This document shows positions 1-8,412 of a stretch of 64,000 nucleotides of DNA, in pieces. Source of the stretch: Phycisphaerales bacterium. Lineage in GTDB: Bacteria; Planctomycetota; Phycisphaerae; UBA1845. Position 1 is the stretch's first letter, and each line of letters starts with the position of its first letter. Under the pieces are notes generated by a model that had not been told where the DNA came from, searched no databases, and was given only the letters and a program-made list of their open reading frames with translations. The DNA lies in the NCBI GenBank assembly GCA_020852275.1, contig JADZBE010000042.1, forward strand, positions 1 through 64,000, given 5' to 3'. The translations under genes and the position numbers were made by a program.

Positions 1-384
1 ACCTGGATCGCCCCGGATGCGGATGCCGGCAGGGTCACGTTCTATGCCGCGTCGTGCACGATCGACGACAACTCCTTTGAGACCGGCGATCACGTCCAGC
101 TTTCGCAGGTGAGCGCCGTGTTCGCGGACGTGGATTGCAACGCGATCGAGGAGGTCATCGCCAAGTGCAAGCAGGGCCGGTTCAAGGTCATCGGCAAGGT
201 GAAGTCTTCGCTGCCCGAAGGCACGCGCGTGACGCTGTCGCTGGACAACACGGACTTCCAGCGGATCACCGTCGATCGCCGCGGCAAGGGCAAGTACGCC
301 TGGCGCAACGCAAGCCAGGGTGGGCACCTCGTCTGCCTGGCGGAATGCGCGGACTACTGCGGCGAGACTGTATGCTTCCCATGA
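1..384 (+). CDS. Secreted protein, C-terminal part (left edge cuts gene)
   Basis: The reading frame is open from base 1 to a TGA at 382-384, so only the last 127 residues are present. The first visible residues (WIAP...GRVTFYAA..., then SFETGDH) resemble the end of the Reeler/choice-of-anchor type domains common in secreted planctomycete proteins. After that comes a module of about 80 residues with P-E-G-T-x-V-x-L-x-LD, RRGKGKYAW and GGHLVCLAEC, ending in CGETVCFP. The same pattern closes the Kelch protein at 2526-5336 and recurs in the protein at 27001-28278. The signal peptide and the rest of the protein lie outside the window. Export is inferred from the domain types and the cysteines. No enzymatic function can be assigned. 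Confidence 0.75.
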   Translation, partial: TWIAPDADAGRVTFYAASCTIDDNSFETGDHVQLSQVSAVFADVDCNAIEEVIAKCKQGRFKVIGKVKSSLPEGTRVTLSLDNTDFQRITVDRRGKGKYAWRNASQGGHLVCLAECADYCGETVCFP

Positions 385-427
385 CGGGAAGGGCCGCAGC
401 ACGCCATCGCGGGTTCTCTCGCTGTGC

Positions 428-889
428 TCATCGTCTTGCATCCGGCCGATCCCGTTTTGCGCGGTCGTTGGGGCAGCGGAACTCCAGCGCCCAGCAGGCG
501 CCGAGATCATGGCGGCGCGTGCGGCGCAGCCCGAGCAATTCAATCCGCGCGATGAGCGAGGACTCGGTCCCTTCGTTCAGGGAGGCCGCGTCCAATTGCG
601 AAGCCTCGTCGTGCTCCGATGCCGCATCGTGCTCTGATGCCGCGAGGACGAGGATCAACCGGCCCTGCGCCGTGAGCCGGTCCACGCCCTTGCGCGCGAA
701 GTAGCAGGCCTCCTCGGCGTCCAGCGGAGCGAGGATCACCAGATCAACGGGCCCGGTCGGGGGTCGGGAGGCGTCGCCGAGGCATTCTTCGACCAGGCGC
801 TTGGCCCGCACTGCGTGTCCCGCCAACCAGGCGCGCGTGGCGGCGGTCGCATCGAGCAGCGCTTGTAATGTCGCATCGGGCTGCGGCAT
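428..889 (-). CDS. Hypothetical protein with a Rossmann-like core
   Basis: The frame encodes 153 residues. The ATG at 887-889 is preceded by a good GGGAGG ribosome site about four bases upstream. Residues 45-85 (VDLVILAPLDAEEA..., then GRLILVLAAS) read like the last strands of a Rossmann or methyltransferase-type fold, but no SAM-binding glycine motif is visible. Residues 84-105 are a short acidic repeat (ASEHDAASEHDEAS) made by a 15-18 base tandem duplication. The gene lies 150 bases downstream of the ATP-grasp gene on the same strand and converges on the gene ending at 384. I do not recognise the family. The ribosome site and protein-like composition argue for a real gene. Confidence 0.55.
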   Translation of the reverse strand: MPQPDATLQALLDATAATRAWLAGHAVRAKRLVEECLGDASRPPTGPVDLVILAPLDAEEACYFARKGVDRLTAQGRLILVLAASEHDAASEHDEASQLDAASLNEGTESSLIARIELLGLRRTRRHDLGACWALEFRCPNDRAKRDRPDARR

Positions 890-1039
890 CAGCCTCCCAG
901 TCTCAAGCGGACACCGGTAAGAACGGCACAGGTCGAAAACCTGCGCTGCACGCCCGGTTGGATACGGGGGTCACACTCGGTCCTGCGACGACTTTGAGAA
1001 TCTCCACGGCTGAACAGTGCGATCGGGCACGTGACGGCG

Positions 1040-2407
1040 TCAGCCCGTCGTTCGCGCATCGGACGACGATCCCCGCGCCGACACCGCCGCCCGCAGCAGC
1101 CGCTCCACCACGTCGCGGTATTTCAGTCCGGCCTGCGCCGCAGCGGCCATGTAACCCGCGTCCGGCGAGAGGCACGGGTTGGCGTTGATCTCCAGCACCC
1201 AGGGTTGCCCCGTTTCATCCACGCGAAAGTCCACCCGGGCGCATCCTCTCAGGCCGAACGCCACCCAGCATCGCGCGGCCAGCTCACGCAGTCGCGCAAG
1301 CAAGGGCACATCTTCCGGCGGGAACGTGAATCGCCGCGGCGTCTTGTGATACTCGAATGAATCCTCCGCCCACTTCGCGGCATAGCCGACGATTCGCGGC
1401 TTGGTAGGCGCGTAGCCCTCGAATCGAATCTCCGCCGGCGGCAGAATCTCCATCGGCAGTTCATCCGCACTCCCATCCGCGCGCCGATCCGCCTGCCCAC
1501 CCACGCGCCCACCCGCAAGCCCTTCCGCGCGTAAACCTCCCGGCCCATCTGCACGCTCGCCACGATCCAGCAGCGCCAAGTTGAACTCGCGGCCTTCGAT
1601 GTACGCCTCCGCAAAGGCCTCCCCGCCGAGCTTGCCGGCGCGCTGGCGGATCGCGCGCCGGGCGTCATCGACGCTTGACGCGGTGATGATCGAGTCGTCG
1701 TCGAGTCCCAGCGAGGCATGTTCCCAGACGGACTTGATGATGTAGCGTCCGGGGCGAAACGCGTCCGGCCCCGCGCGCGAGGTCGACGCGCGCGCGGCTG
1801 GCCACGTGGAGCAGGTGTCGCGAATGGGGAAGATGTCGCGCATGGGGAAGGTATCGCGCCCGGGGAAGCTGTCGCGCCCGGGCAGGGTATCGCGCATGGG
1901 GAAGGTATCGCGCCCGGGCAAGGTATCGCGCCCGGGGAGAGTTCCACGATCGCAGGCGGCAGGTCCGCCGCCATCTACGGCGCCGCTGAGATACTCCCCG
2001 CATTCGAACAGGGCGCCGCTCGCGCGCCCCGAGGCCTCCACCCACGCCGGCGTGGGGATGCCGCAGGCCGCCAGCCATCGCTTGGCGAGCACCTTGCCGC
2101 AGGTGAGGAACAGCCCTTCCGTCGGCACGCCGGTGTAAGGCAGATCGAGCACGTCAAGCAGCGCGGGGACGGCGTGCGCCAGCCGCATCTGCCGCCCGAG
2201 CGACTCGACGAGGTTGACGATCAAATCGGGCCTGTCACGCGATACATGGTCCGTCAGCGACTGCATATCGAGCGAGACGCCCAGCGTGCTCCACGCATGT
2301 CCCAGCTCATCGAGCGCCGCGCCGATGGCGCGCGCCTGCGCGAACACGTCCAGCTCGTCGGTGCGCGCATCGGGCGGAAGATCGTCATGGAGGATAAGAA
2401 TGTTCAT
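1040..2407 (-). CDS. D-alanine-D-alanine ligase-like ATP-grasp protein
   Basis: This 455-residue protein has the Ddl-type ATP-grasp layout. It starts with an N-terminal strand (MNILILHDD), then ALLDVLDLPYTG before the ATP-grasp domain, KVLAKRWLAACGIPTP, the nucleotide-binding stretch IIKSVWEHASLGLDDDSII, GREFNLALLDR, and the C-terminal metal-binding VDFRVDE...WVLEINANPCLSP. Ddl joins two D-alanines for peptidoglycan. Many members of this subfamily in planctomycetes act on unknown substrates, so the substrate is not assigned. The ATG at 2407 is preferred over an upstream TTG because MNILILHDD is the first core strand. Between the N domain and the ATP-binding domain is an insertion of about 45 residues made of tandem TLPGRD/TFPMRD hexapeptides, and a second Gly/Arg/Asp-rich stretch lies near residue 300. 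Normal Ddl is 300-370 residues, so the extra length is largely these insertions. Confidence 0.75.
   Translation of the reverse strand: MNILILHDDLPPDARTDELDVFAQARAIGAALDELGHAWSTLGVSLDMQSLTDHVSRDRPDLIVNLVESLGRQMRLAHAVPALLDVLDLPYTGVPTEGLFLTCGKVLAKRWLAACGIPTPAWVEASGRASGALFECGEYLSGAVDGGGPAACDRGTLPGRDTLPGRDTFPMRDTLPGRDSFPGRDTFPMRDIFPIRDTCSTWPAARASTSRAGPDAFRPGRYIIKSVWEHASLGLDDDSIITASSVDDARRAIRQRAGKLGGEAFAEAYIEGREFNLALLDRGERADGPGGLRAEGLAGGRVGGQADRRADGSADELPMEILPPAEIRFEGYAPTKPRIVGYAAKWAEDSFEYHKTPRRFTFPPEDVPLLARLRELAARCWVAFGLRGCARVDFRVDETGQPWVLEINANPCLSPDAGYMAAAAQAGLKYRDVVERLLRAAVSARGSSSDARTTG
1811..1945 (-). repeat. 18-bp in-frame minisatellite inside the ATP-grasp gene
   Basis: Seven to eight copies of an 18-base unit (GGTATCGCGCCCGGGCAA and variants with CGCATGGGGAAG) lie head to tail. 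On the minus strand they encode TLPGRD, TFPMRD, SFPGRD and IFPIRD. The unit length is a multiple of three, so copy-number change keeps the frame. The array sits in a linker of the protein. Confidence 0.9.
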
Positions 2408-2525
2408 GCGAGCAGGGTGGTAGTGTGCGCGATTCAGCCGCCCATGCAACCCTGTCGCGCGTCGCCTGAGCCGCTGCGAGGCGCGGACCCGAAAGCAACT
2501 CCCCGTCCGCCGGCCTGCCGCGTGC

Positions 2526-5336
2526 TTACGGACAGGTCGTCTGCCAGCAGAGATTCAACTCCGGGCAGTTGCCAAGGCAGACTTCGTGGTCGCCGGTGGC
2601 GAGGCGCTTCCACTTGGCCCGCACGATTCCGAAAGCGCCCAAGTACTTGAGCTTGCAATCGAGCTGGTCGAGGCACAACTCGACGTCCGTACCGAGCGGC
2701 AGATCGAAGTCGATGCGCGCCCGCACGATCCAGCGACGGTTGTTCTGCTGCTGGCAGGTAGCGGCGCCCGATTCGACGAATTCACACGGCTCGCACCGGT
2801 CGGGCACTCCGTTGTTGTTGTGGTCGGGCTCGCGCCCGCTCTCAATATCGCATTCGTCAGGGAGAAGGTTATGGTTGCAGTCCTGCGATGTGCCCGAGTC
2901 AAGGTCGCAGTCGTCCGGAACGCCGTTTCGATTGCAGTCGAAGTACAGCACATCGCACGCGTCAAAAATGCCATTGTGGTTGCAGTCGACCATGGGCTGG
3001 CAGTCGTCCGGGACGGCATTGGAATCGCAATCGGTCGAAGTCCCATCAGCGATGTCGCACTCGTCCGGTGCGAGATTCAGGTTGCAGTCCTGCGACCTCC
3101 CATCCGCCAGGTCGCATTCATCCGGCACGGCATTGCCATTGCAGTCCGGCGAAGAACCCTCGGCCAGGTCGCACTCGTCGATGTGCAGGTTTCCGTTGCA
3201 GTCCGGCGCCGTCCCGTCCTCCAGCTCGCACTCGTCGATGAGCTGATTACCGTTGCAATCCGCAGCGACTCCGAAGGCCACCTCGCAGGCGTCAATCTTG
3301 CCGTTCTCGTTGCAGTCCGGATCGGAGAGAACGTCCTCCGTATCCGACCGATGGTTGCAATTGCAGTCCTCGAAGCCTTCCCATGTGTCGTCGTAGGTCA
3401 GCCCGCCGCTGCCGGTGAATCCGCCGAAGGCGACGAAGCGCTCCCGTGAATGATCAAAGACCATTGCGTGCCGGAACCGGGCGCTGGGTCCCTCGGTGTT
3501 CTGTTCAAACCACGTGGATCCATCCCAGGCCCATACGTCGTCCACAGGGATGTTATTGATGATTCCACCAAATATCACGGCTAGGCCGCTGATGGCATCG
3601 TAGGCAAAGCCCCCGGACGTGCGCCGCCCAGGCGCGGACTCATCGAGGCGAGTTGTCCAGACATTTCCATCCCACTCGACGGTGTCGCTCATGTAGAAGT
3701 CTCTACCGCTATAGGAATTCGTCCCTCCGTAGCAGACGGTCACGCACCGCAGGCTGTCATACGTCATCATGTGCCGGAAGCGAAACATGGGATTCCTGCC
3801 TTCACGATCCACCCATGCGGCGCCGTCCCACTCCCACGTCTGCCCGCTGTAGTAGTCGCCTATCGACGTTCGCCCTCCAAACATCACCACGACGTTCCGC
3901 CGACTGTCGAAGGCCATTCCCGGACGGATGCACGCCGGCGGACCGGAGTTCGCGCGGAGTGTCCATGTCGCGCCATCCCATTCCCATGTGTCTCCCTTGA
4001 AACTGTAATTTGCACCGCTGCCGCCGAAGAGCACCACCACGCCGCGCGCGCTGTCGTACGTCATGGCGTGCCCCGCGCGCGGGCTGGGACCGTCCGTGCC
4101 GTCGTTGCGCAGCAGCCACGTCTGCCCATCCCACTCCCATGTGTCGCCCAGATAGACGGGATAATTGGCCAAGTTGCACGTTCCGCCACAGTCGGCCCCG
4201 CCGCCGAACATCACGGTGACGCCGCGGGCGGAGTCATACGCCATCGCGTGATCCGCGCGCGCGGGGGGGATCACGGCTTCGCGCCGGCGCTGGCTCCAGT
4301 CCGTTCCGTTCCACAACCATGTTTCATCATTCGGGTTGTGGCCGTTCTCCTCATTGCCGCCGAAGAGGACCGTCTCGCCGCGCGCCGCGTCGAAGGCCAT
4401 GCTCGCCTCGACTCGCAGGCTCGGGCTGCGGCTCGGGAGCCGTTGCGTCCACGCTTCCCCGTCATATTCCCACGTGCTGCCGTCACGGGGATACCCGCCA
4501 AAAAGGACACACATCCCGCGCGCGGTATCGAAGGCCAAGGAATGGTGGCTGCGCGGCCCCGGTCCGGACCCCGTCGCGAGCTTCCATGTCGAACCATCCC
4601 ATTCCCATGTGTCTCCCAGCCGCCCGGTGCCGCCGACACCCCCGAAGAGGATGGTGACGTTTCGCCGGGGGTCGTAGCACATTGCATGTACGCTCCGCGC
4701 GCTGGGGCCTTGCACCTCCACCTTCATCCATTGCGCGCCGTCCCACGTCCATGTGTCGCCGAAATCCCCCTCGTCTATATGGCTGCCACCGAACAAAACC
4801 GTGACTCCGCGAGCCGCGTCGTAGGCGACGGCGGCCCCCTCTCGGCGACTGGGGCCGCCGGTCGCGCGGAGCGACCAGACCTCGCCGTCCCATTCCCATG
4901 TCTCGGTGTCATAGTTGTCCGAGGCACCGATCAGCACGCTTACGGATCGCAAGCTGTCATACGCCATGTACCATTGGCGGGAGTCCATTTCACCCGGCCC
5001 GGAGTTGGCGCGGAGTTGCCACGTTTCCCCATCCCATTCCCATGTCTCGTGCATGCGGTATTGATACTGATACCTGCCCCCGAACATGACCACCCTGCCT
5101 CTCGCGCTGTCGTAGGCCATGCAATGCTGATAGCGCGGCGCCGGCCAGGACGCGCCGGACCATTCGAAGCACCCTTGGCTCCGCGCGGTTTCCGGCAGGG
5201 CGCCCATCCCCACGAGAAGCAGCATCGGCAGACGCAACCCGCCGGCTGCGAATCGCGGAATGAAGAAGCGAGGGGTCGGGGCGATTGACGGATGCTGCGA
5301 TTCCGGCCTTGCCGGCGTGCTGCGCTGGTTGCTCAC
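2526..5336 (-). CDS. Secreted Kelch-repeat protein with DCNxN repeats
   Basis: The 936-residue protein starts at the GTG at 5334-5336, chosen because AAGGAG lies seven bases upstream. A longer frame exists but lacks such a site. After a signal peptide (LRLPMLLLVGMGALPETARS) come about twelve Kelch-type units, each with a motif like HAMAYDSARGVTVMFGG followed by DTWEWDGxTW. They probably form one or two beta-propellers. Residues near 650-845 hold about ten units of about 18 residues (DCNGNAVPDECDLADG type). These Asp/Asn/Cys units resemble thrombospondin-3/dockerin calcium-binding loops. The last 80 residues are the Cys-rich module shared with the proteins at 1-384 and 27001-28278. The protein is probably extracellular or surface attached; its ligand is unknown. 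The next gene on the strand starts 118 bases downstream. Confidence 0.88.
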   Translation of the reverse strand: MSNQRSTPARPESQHPSIAPTPRFFIPRFAAGGLRLPMLLLVGMGALPETARSQGCFEWSGASWPAPRYQHCMAYDSARGRVVMFGGRYQYQYRMHETWEWDGETWQLRANSGPGEMDSRQWYMAYDSLRSVSVLIGASDNYDTETWEWDGEVWSLRATGGPSRREGAAVAYDAARGVTVLFGGSHIDEGDFGDTWTWDGAQWMKVEVQGPSARSVHAMCYDPRRNVTILFGGVGGTGRLGDTWEWDGSTWKLATGSGPGPRSHHSLAFDTARGMCVLFGGYPRDGSTWEYDGEAWTQRLPSRSPSLRVEASMAFDAARGETVLFGGNEENGHNPNDETWLWNGTDWSQRRREAVIPPARADHAMAYDSARGVTVMFGGGADCGGTCNLANYPVYLGDTWEWDGQTWLLRNDGTDGPSPRAGHAMTYDSARGVVVLFGGSGANYSFKGDTWEWDGATWTLRANSGPPACIRPGMAFDSRRNVVVMFGGRTSIGDYYSGQTWEWDGAAWVDREGRNPMFRFRHMMTYDSLRCVTVCYGGTNSYSGRDFYMSDTVEWDGNVWTTRLDESAPGRRTSGGFAYDAISGLAVIFGGIINNIPVDDVWAWDGSTWFEQNTEGPSARFRHAMVFDHSRERFVAFGGFTGSGGLTYDDTWEGFEDCNCNHRSDTEDVLSDPDCNENGKIDACEVAFGVAADCNGNQLIDECELEDGTAPDCNGNLHIDECDLAEGSSPDCNGNAVPDECDLADGRSQDCNLNLAPDECDIADGTSTDCDSNAVPDDCQPMVDCNHNGIFDACDVLYFDCNRNGVPDDCDLDSGTSQDCNHNLLPDECDIESGREPDHNNNGVPDRCEPCEFVESGAATCQQQNNRRWIVRARIDFDLPLGTDVELCLDQLDCKLKYLGAFGIVRAKWKRLATGDHEVCLGNCPELNLCWQTTCP

Positions 5337-5786
5337 GTTGAATCTCCTTGAGCCGGACGACACGTCGCCGCCGGGGCGTGGACGATCGCGGTCCTTCGGG
5401 GCCGCCGGCGGATGAGGGCATCAGTGTACCCTGCCCGCCCGTCGAGATTCAAGAAAAATCCGCGCCTGAATGGAAGCTCGCTGAAGGGGAACGGGGTGGG
5501 GCGGTCTGACACGCTCGCCAGGCCGTGAGATGAACGCGAAACTCCGCCTCCCTGCCCGAGACCGCGCCACCCGGAAACAGGCACCCGTATGCAATCAGCG
5601 AGGAGGTGTTTCGCTTTCGGGCGATTTCACCAAGCTTGAACGGCGGTGGCGCTGGCCTTGACATTCCGCGTCCACAGCGCTGGCTGGGCATACTGAGGTT
5701 GCCGAACTACAATCCCGGGCCGAGCCGCTCGACGGCAGCGGCGATCGCGCCGAATGCTGAAGCACGCACGCCCTGGGAGCCTTCGT
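5337..5786. other. Intergenic region between divergent genes, nothing recognised
   Basis: This is 450 bases between the Kelch gene (minus strand) and a membrane-protein gene (plus strand), so it should hold both promoters. I see no repeat, RNA or convincing promoter pair. A TTGACA at 5658-5663 has no good -10 partner at normal spacing. Short frames here have no ribosome site or protein-like composition. Confidence 0.5.
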
Positions 5787-6632
5787 ATGCAGCCGATGCC
5801 TGCGTCCACATCACGCGATCCAAGCGATGGACGGCAGCGCGAATTCCTGGCCTCGCGCGTCCGCTCCAACGCCGGCTCCGCTGGACTCGGCGCGGCGTGC
5901 CTGCTGTTCTTCGGGTTCTGGCAGCTTTCGCCGGGGAATGGGGCGGATCTGCTGAACTTCAGTTGGAGTCTGGCGTATCACACATTCAGGATCGGCGGCG
6001 TGTTGCTGGGGCTGGTCGCGCTCGGCAGCCTCAGCGGAATTCCGGCGTTGTTGCTTCTCGATGCGCTGGTGTCGATCCCCGTCGGGGCATCCATGCTGAT
6101 CTGCGGCGTCACGAGGCTCGGACCCAGCGCGATCGAGGCTTTTATCCTTGTCATTGCGGGCCTCATGTTTCTTCGCAGCGGCTGGTTCAACGCGCGCATG
6201 TACATGGACTCGCGGAGGATGCCATCGCCCCAACCGACCGGCGGCGGGGAGGGAATCCCGATGCCGGCTGGAGAACGCTACAAGCAGGCCCGCGAAGAGC
6301 ACCTGAAGGAGCGGCCTTCCGCTCATGATGCGCCAACCCCTGACCGCAGGAGGGACTCATTGGCCTCGCGGCTGTTGAACGAGGCCCGCGCGGAGCGGAG
6401 CCAACCGTCTCCGCCCGTCGCCCAGACACCGGGCGGCTTGGACGCCGGTCCGCTTGAACGGCCTTTCGAGGGTCCGGGGGCAACGGCGTTCCGCTCACGG
6501 TCTTTGCCGGCCGAGTCGCCATCCGCGAAGCCGGCGCCCGCAGCCGATTCAGCCTCTCCCCCTTCGCCCGCGGACGCGCCTCCAGAAGGTTTCCTGGCGG
6601 CGATGGCACGCAAGAATCATGACGAGAAGTAG
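5787..6632 (+). CDS. Hypothetical membrane protein with Pro/Ala-rich C-terminal tail
   Basis: The protein has 281 residues. The ATG at 5787 is chosen because GGGAG sits seven bases upstream. Residues 30-140 contain about four hydrophobic helices (GAACLLFFGFWQL, GGVLLGLVALGSL, ALLLLDALVSIPVGASMLICG, AIEAFILVIAGLMFL). The remaining half is hydrophilic and low in complexity, rich in Pro, Ala, Ser and Arg, and is likely a disordered cytoplasmic tail. A similar 'four helices plus tail' architecture is common among unknown planctomycete proteins. It stands alone between two minus-strand operons. I do not recognise the family and assign no function. Confidence 0.6.
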   Translation: MQPMPASTSRDPSDGRQREFLASRVRSNAGSAGLGAACLLFFGFWQLSPGNGADLLNFSWSLAYHTFRIGGVLLGLVALGSLSGIPALLLLDALVSIPVGASMLICGVTRLGPSAIEAFILVIAGLMFLRSGWFNARMYMDSRRMPSPQPTGGGEGIPMPAGERYKQAREEHLKERPSAHDAPTPDRRRDSLASRLLNEARAERSQPSPPVAQTPGGLDAGPLERPFEGPGATAFRSRSLPAESPSAKPAPAADSASPPSPADAPPEGFLAAMARKNHDEK

Positions 6633-6849
6633 CGATCGGCGATCCGGCGCGGTTCGGCCCGCTCCGGTGTTCGGGACGGTCAGGGCTGCGGTCGCTGAGG
6701 CGACGCCCAGGGTTCGGCGCTGGGGGCCGTTGCACGGGTGGCGTGGTACGCCAAGCTCATCATCTCGCCGCAAAGCCCCTCACGGGCGTGAGAAATTCTG
6801 ATCTCGACGCCCGGGCGTTCTGGTGGATCGACCGAGCCGGCTTACGGCG

Positions 6850-8412
6850 TTACGAGCCGCCCGCGTGGGGCGCACGGACCGTTGCCCGGAAGAGGATTCC
6901 GGCCGGCTCGAACTGAAGGTCGCCCGCGGCATCCGGCGGAAGCCCGTGCGTAAAGAAGACCGGTCTTCCGCCGGCGTTTGCACATTGCGCGACCCAGACA
7001 CGAGGATCATCCGTGCCGAGAATGTCCACGTCCGGTCGCGGCGAGGCGATGAGCTTGGCGTACCACGCCACCCGTGCGTCGGCCCACGGCGCGCAGAGGA
7101 CGCTGTCGGCGGGCAGCGAGGCGAGGTCGAGCTTGTTCAGGAACTCGGTCGCATGCCACGTCGCGTGGTTGTATCGGATGAAGGCGTGGATGACGCACAC
7201 CAGGGCCAGTGCGCCGGCGGCTTCAAGTGCCGCGCGTTTCAGCGGACCGGCAACGCCCTGGACGGCCTGCATGATCCGCTGCGCCGCGTGGTTGACGCCG
7301 GCGGCGAGCAGCAGCGCGCCCATGACGAGCATCGGCAGCAGATCGGCCGCGGTGTCGTGGATGCGGTACTGCAGAACGAAGGTCAGATCGCCGAGGATGA
7401 TCCCCCATGCGGCCGCGGCGGCGGGAGGATTCGATCGCGCCAGCGACATCGTCCCCAGCGACGCCAGCGCGAGCAGCGCGATGAACGGCAGGGTGCCATA
7501 CGCATGGCACTGCGACCGGACCCAGCGGAATTTCGCGCGCATCTGACCGGCGTCGGCGCCCATGAAACGCCGGAACTCCTCGGCGCGCAGGACCCAGGTG
7601 ACCTGCCGCCACCGATCCTCGGGAATCCGCCCCGCGCCGGCGGTCTGCCGCTCCCATGCAAGGTGCTCCTGCACGCAACTGTATGGGCTGGAAGGTCCGA
7701 TTCGCGCGTACGTCAGCCCGGCCGCCAGGGCCATGGGAGCGGCGCCCGCGCCCAAGATGCCTGCAAGTCGGATCGCAGCGCGCCGCCACCTCCGATCCGG
7801 CTCCTCATGTCTCCGGCGCCGCTCGATCAGCGCCCATGCCCCGAGCATCCCCGGCAACATCAGCGCAAACGACGGTCGCTGCGATACCGCGAAGCCGAAG
7901 ATCGCCGCGGCCGACATCAGATCTCGCGCCCGGCGCGTCGCGCCGTAGCGCAGCAGCAGATACGTGGACGTCACAAGCAGGACAGCGCCGGGGGCATAGA
8001 CTTCCGGAATGACCATGTTCTGCCACACGAGCGCGTGCTGCGACAGGAGCAACGCCGCCACGCCCGACACCCACGCCGACACGCCCAGTCGCGTCAACAT
8101 CGCGGCTGCAAGCACGGCCGCGCCGGTCATGCAGGCCAGACACAGCAGCGAGACGACCCACGCCGGGTCGAGGAAGGAGAGGATTCGCGTCGCGCACCAG
8201 CCGACGGCGGCAAGCCCCGCGTAGCCCGGCGGATGCGCCACGCCCAGCACGGCGCACGCGGTCTGGAGATCGCCGCCGTCGCCGCTGCATACGCCGGGCG
8301 GCAGGCGCAAGCACGCGGGCATGAAGATCGCCAGCGCAGCGCCCGTCAGCACGAGCCGATCCCGGCGGCTCAGCGGGGACCACGCGGTGGATGGAGCAGC
8401 GGTGGCGTTCAC
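6850..8412 (-). CDS. DUF2723 (GT117-type) membrane glycosyltransferase-like protein
   Basis: The 520-residue polytopic membrane protein carries the hallmark of DUF2723: SGDGGDLQTA followed by LGVAHPPGY in the first loop after helix 1, and VWQNMVIPEVYAP further on. About ten hydrophobic segments follow. DUF2723 proteins are related to the protein O-mannosyltransferase/TMEM260 superfamily. The conserved Asp in the first extracytoplasmic loop is expected to be catalytic, with a polyprenyl-phosphate sugar donor. Its GTG start overlaps the stop of the sulfatase-fold gene by four bases (8409-8412), so the two are translationally coupled and probably act on the same surface glycan or lipid. The acceptor is unknown. 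Confidence 0.78.
   Translation of the reverse strand: MNATAAPSTAWSPLSRRDRLVLTGAALAIFMPACLRLPPGVCSGDGGDLQTACAVLGVAHPPGYAGLAAVGWCATRILSFLDPAWVVSLLCLACMTGAAVLAAAMLTRLGVSAWVSGVAALLLSQHALVWQNMVIPEVYAPGAVLLVTSTYLLLRYGATRRARDLMSAAAIFGFAVSQRPSFALMLPGMLGAWALIERRRRHEEPDRRWRRAAIRLAGILGAGAAPMALAAGLTYARIGPSSPYSCVQEHLAWERQTAGAGRIPEDRWRQVTWVLRAEEFRRFMGADAGQMRAKFRWVRSQCHAYGTLPFIALLALASLGTMSLARSNPPAAAAAWGIILGDLTFVLQYRIHDTAADLLPMLVMGALLLAAGVNHAAQRIMQAVQGVAGPLKRAALEAAGALALVCVIHAFIRYNHATWHATEFLNKLDLASLPADSVLCAPWADARVAWYAKLIASPRPDVDILGTDDPRVWVAQCANAGGRPVFFTHGLPPDAAGDLQFEPAGILFRATVRAPHAGGS

Noticed and set aside
1718..2650. Long plus-strand frame of about 310 codons opposite the ATP-grasp gene
   Set aside because: It is opposite the gene with recognised motifs, and its protein is Arg/Gly/Ala-rich with the minisatellite read in reverse. 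Such shadow frames are common at this GC content.
3771..5288. Plus-strand frame of about 505 codons opposite the Kelch gene
   Set aside because: Its apparent repeats simply mirror the Kelch repeats on the other strand.
5449..5691. 80-codon minus-strand frame in the Kelch/membrane protein gap
   Set aside because: No ribosome site, no recognisable motif, and composition typical of non-coding GC-rich DNA.
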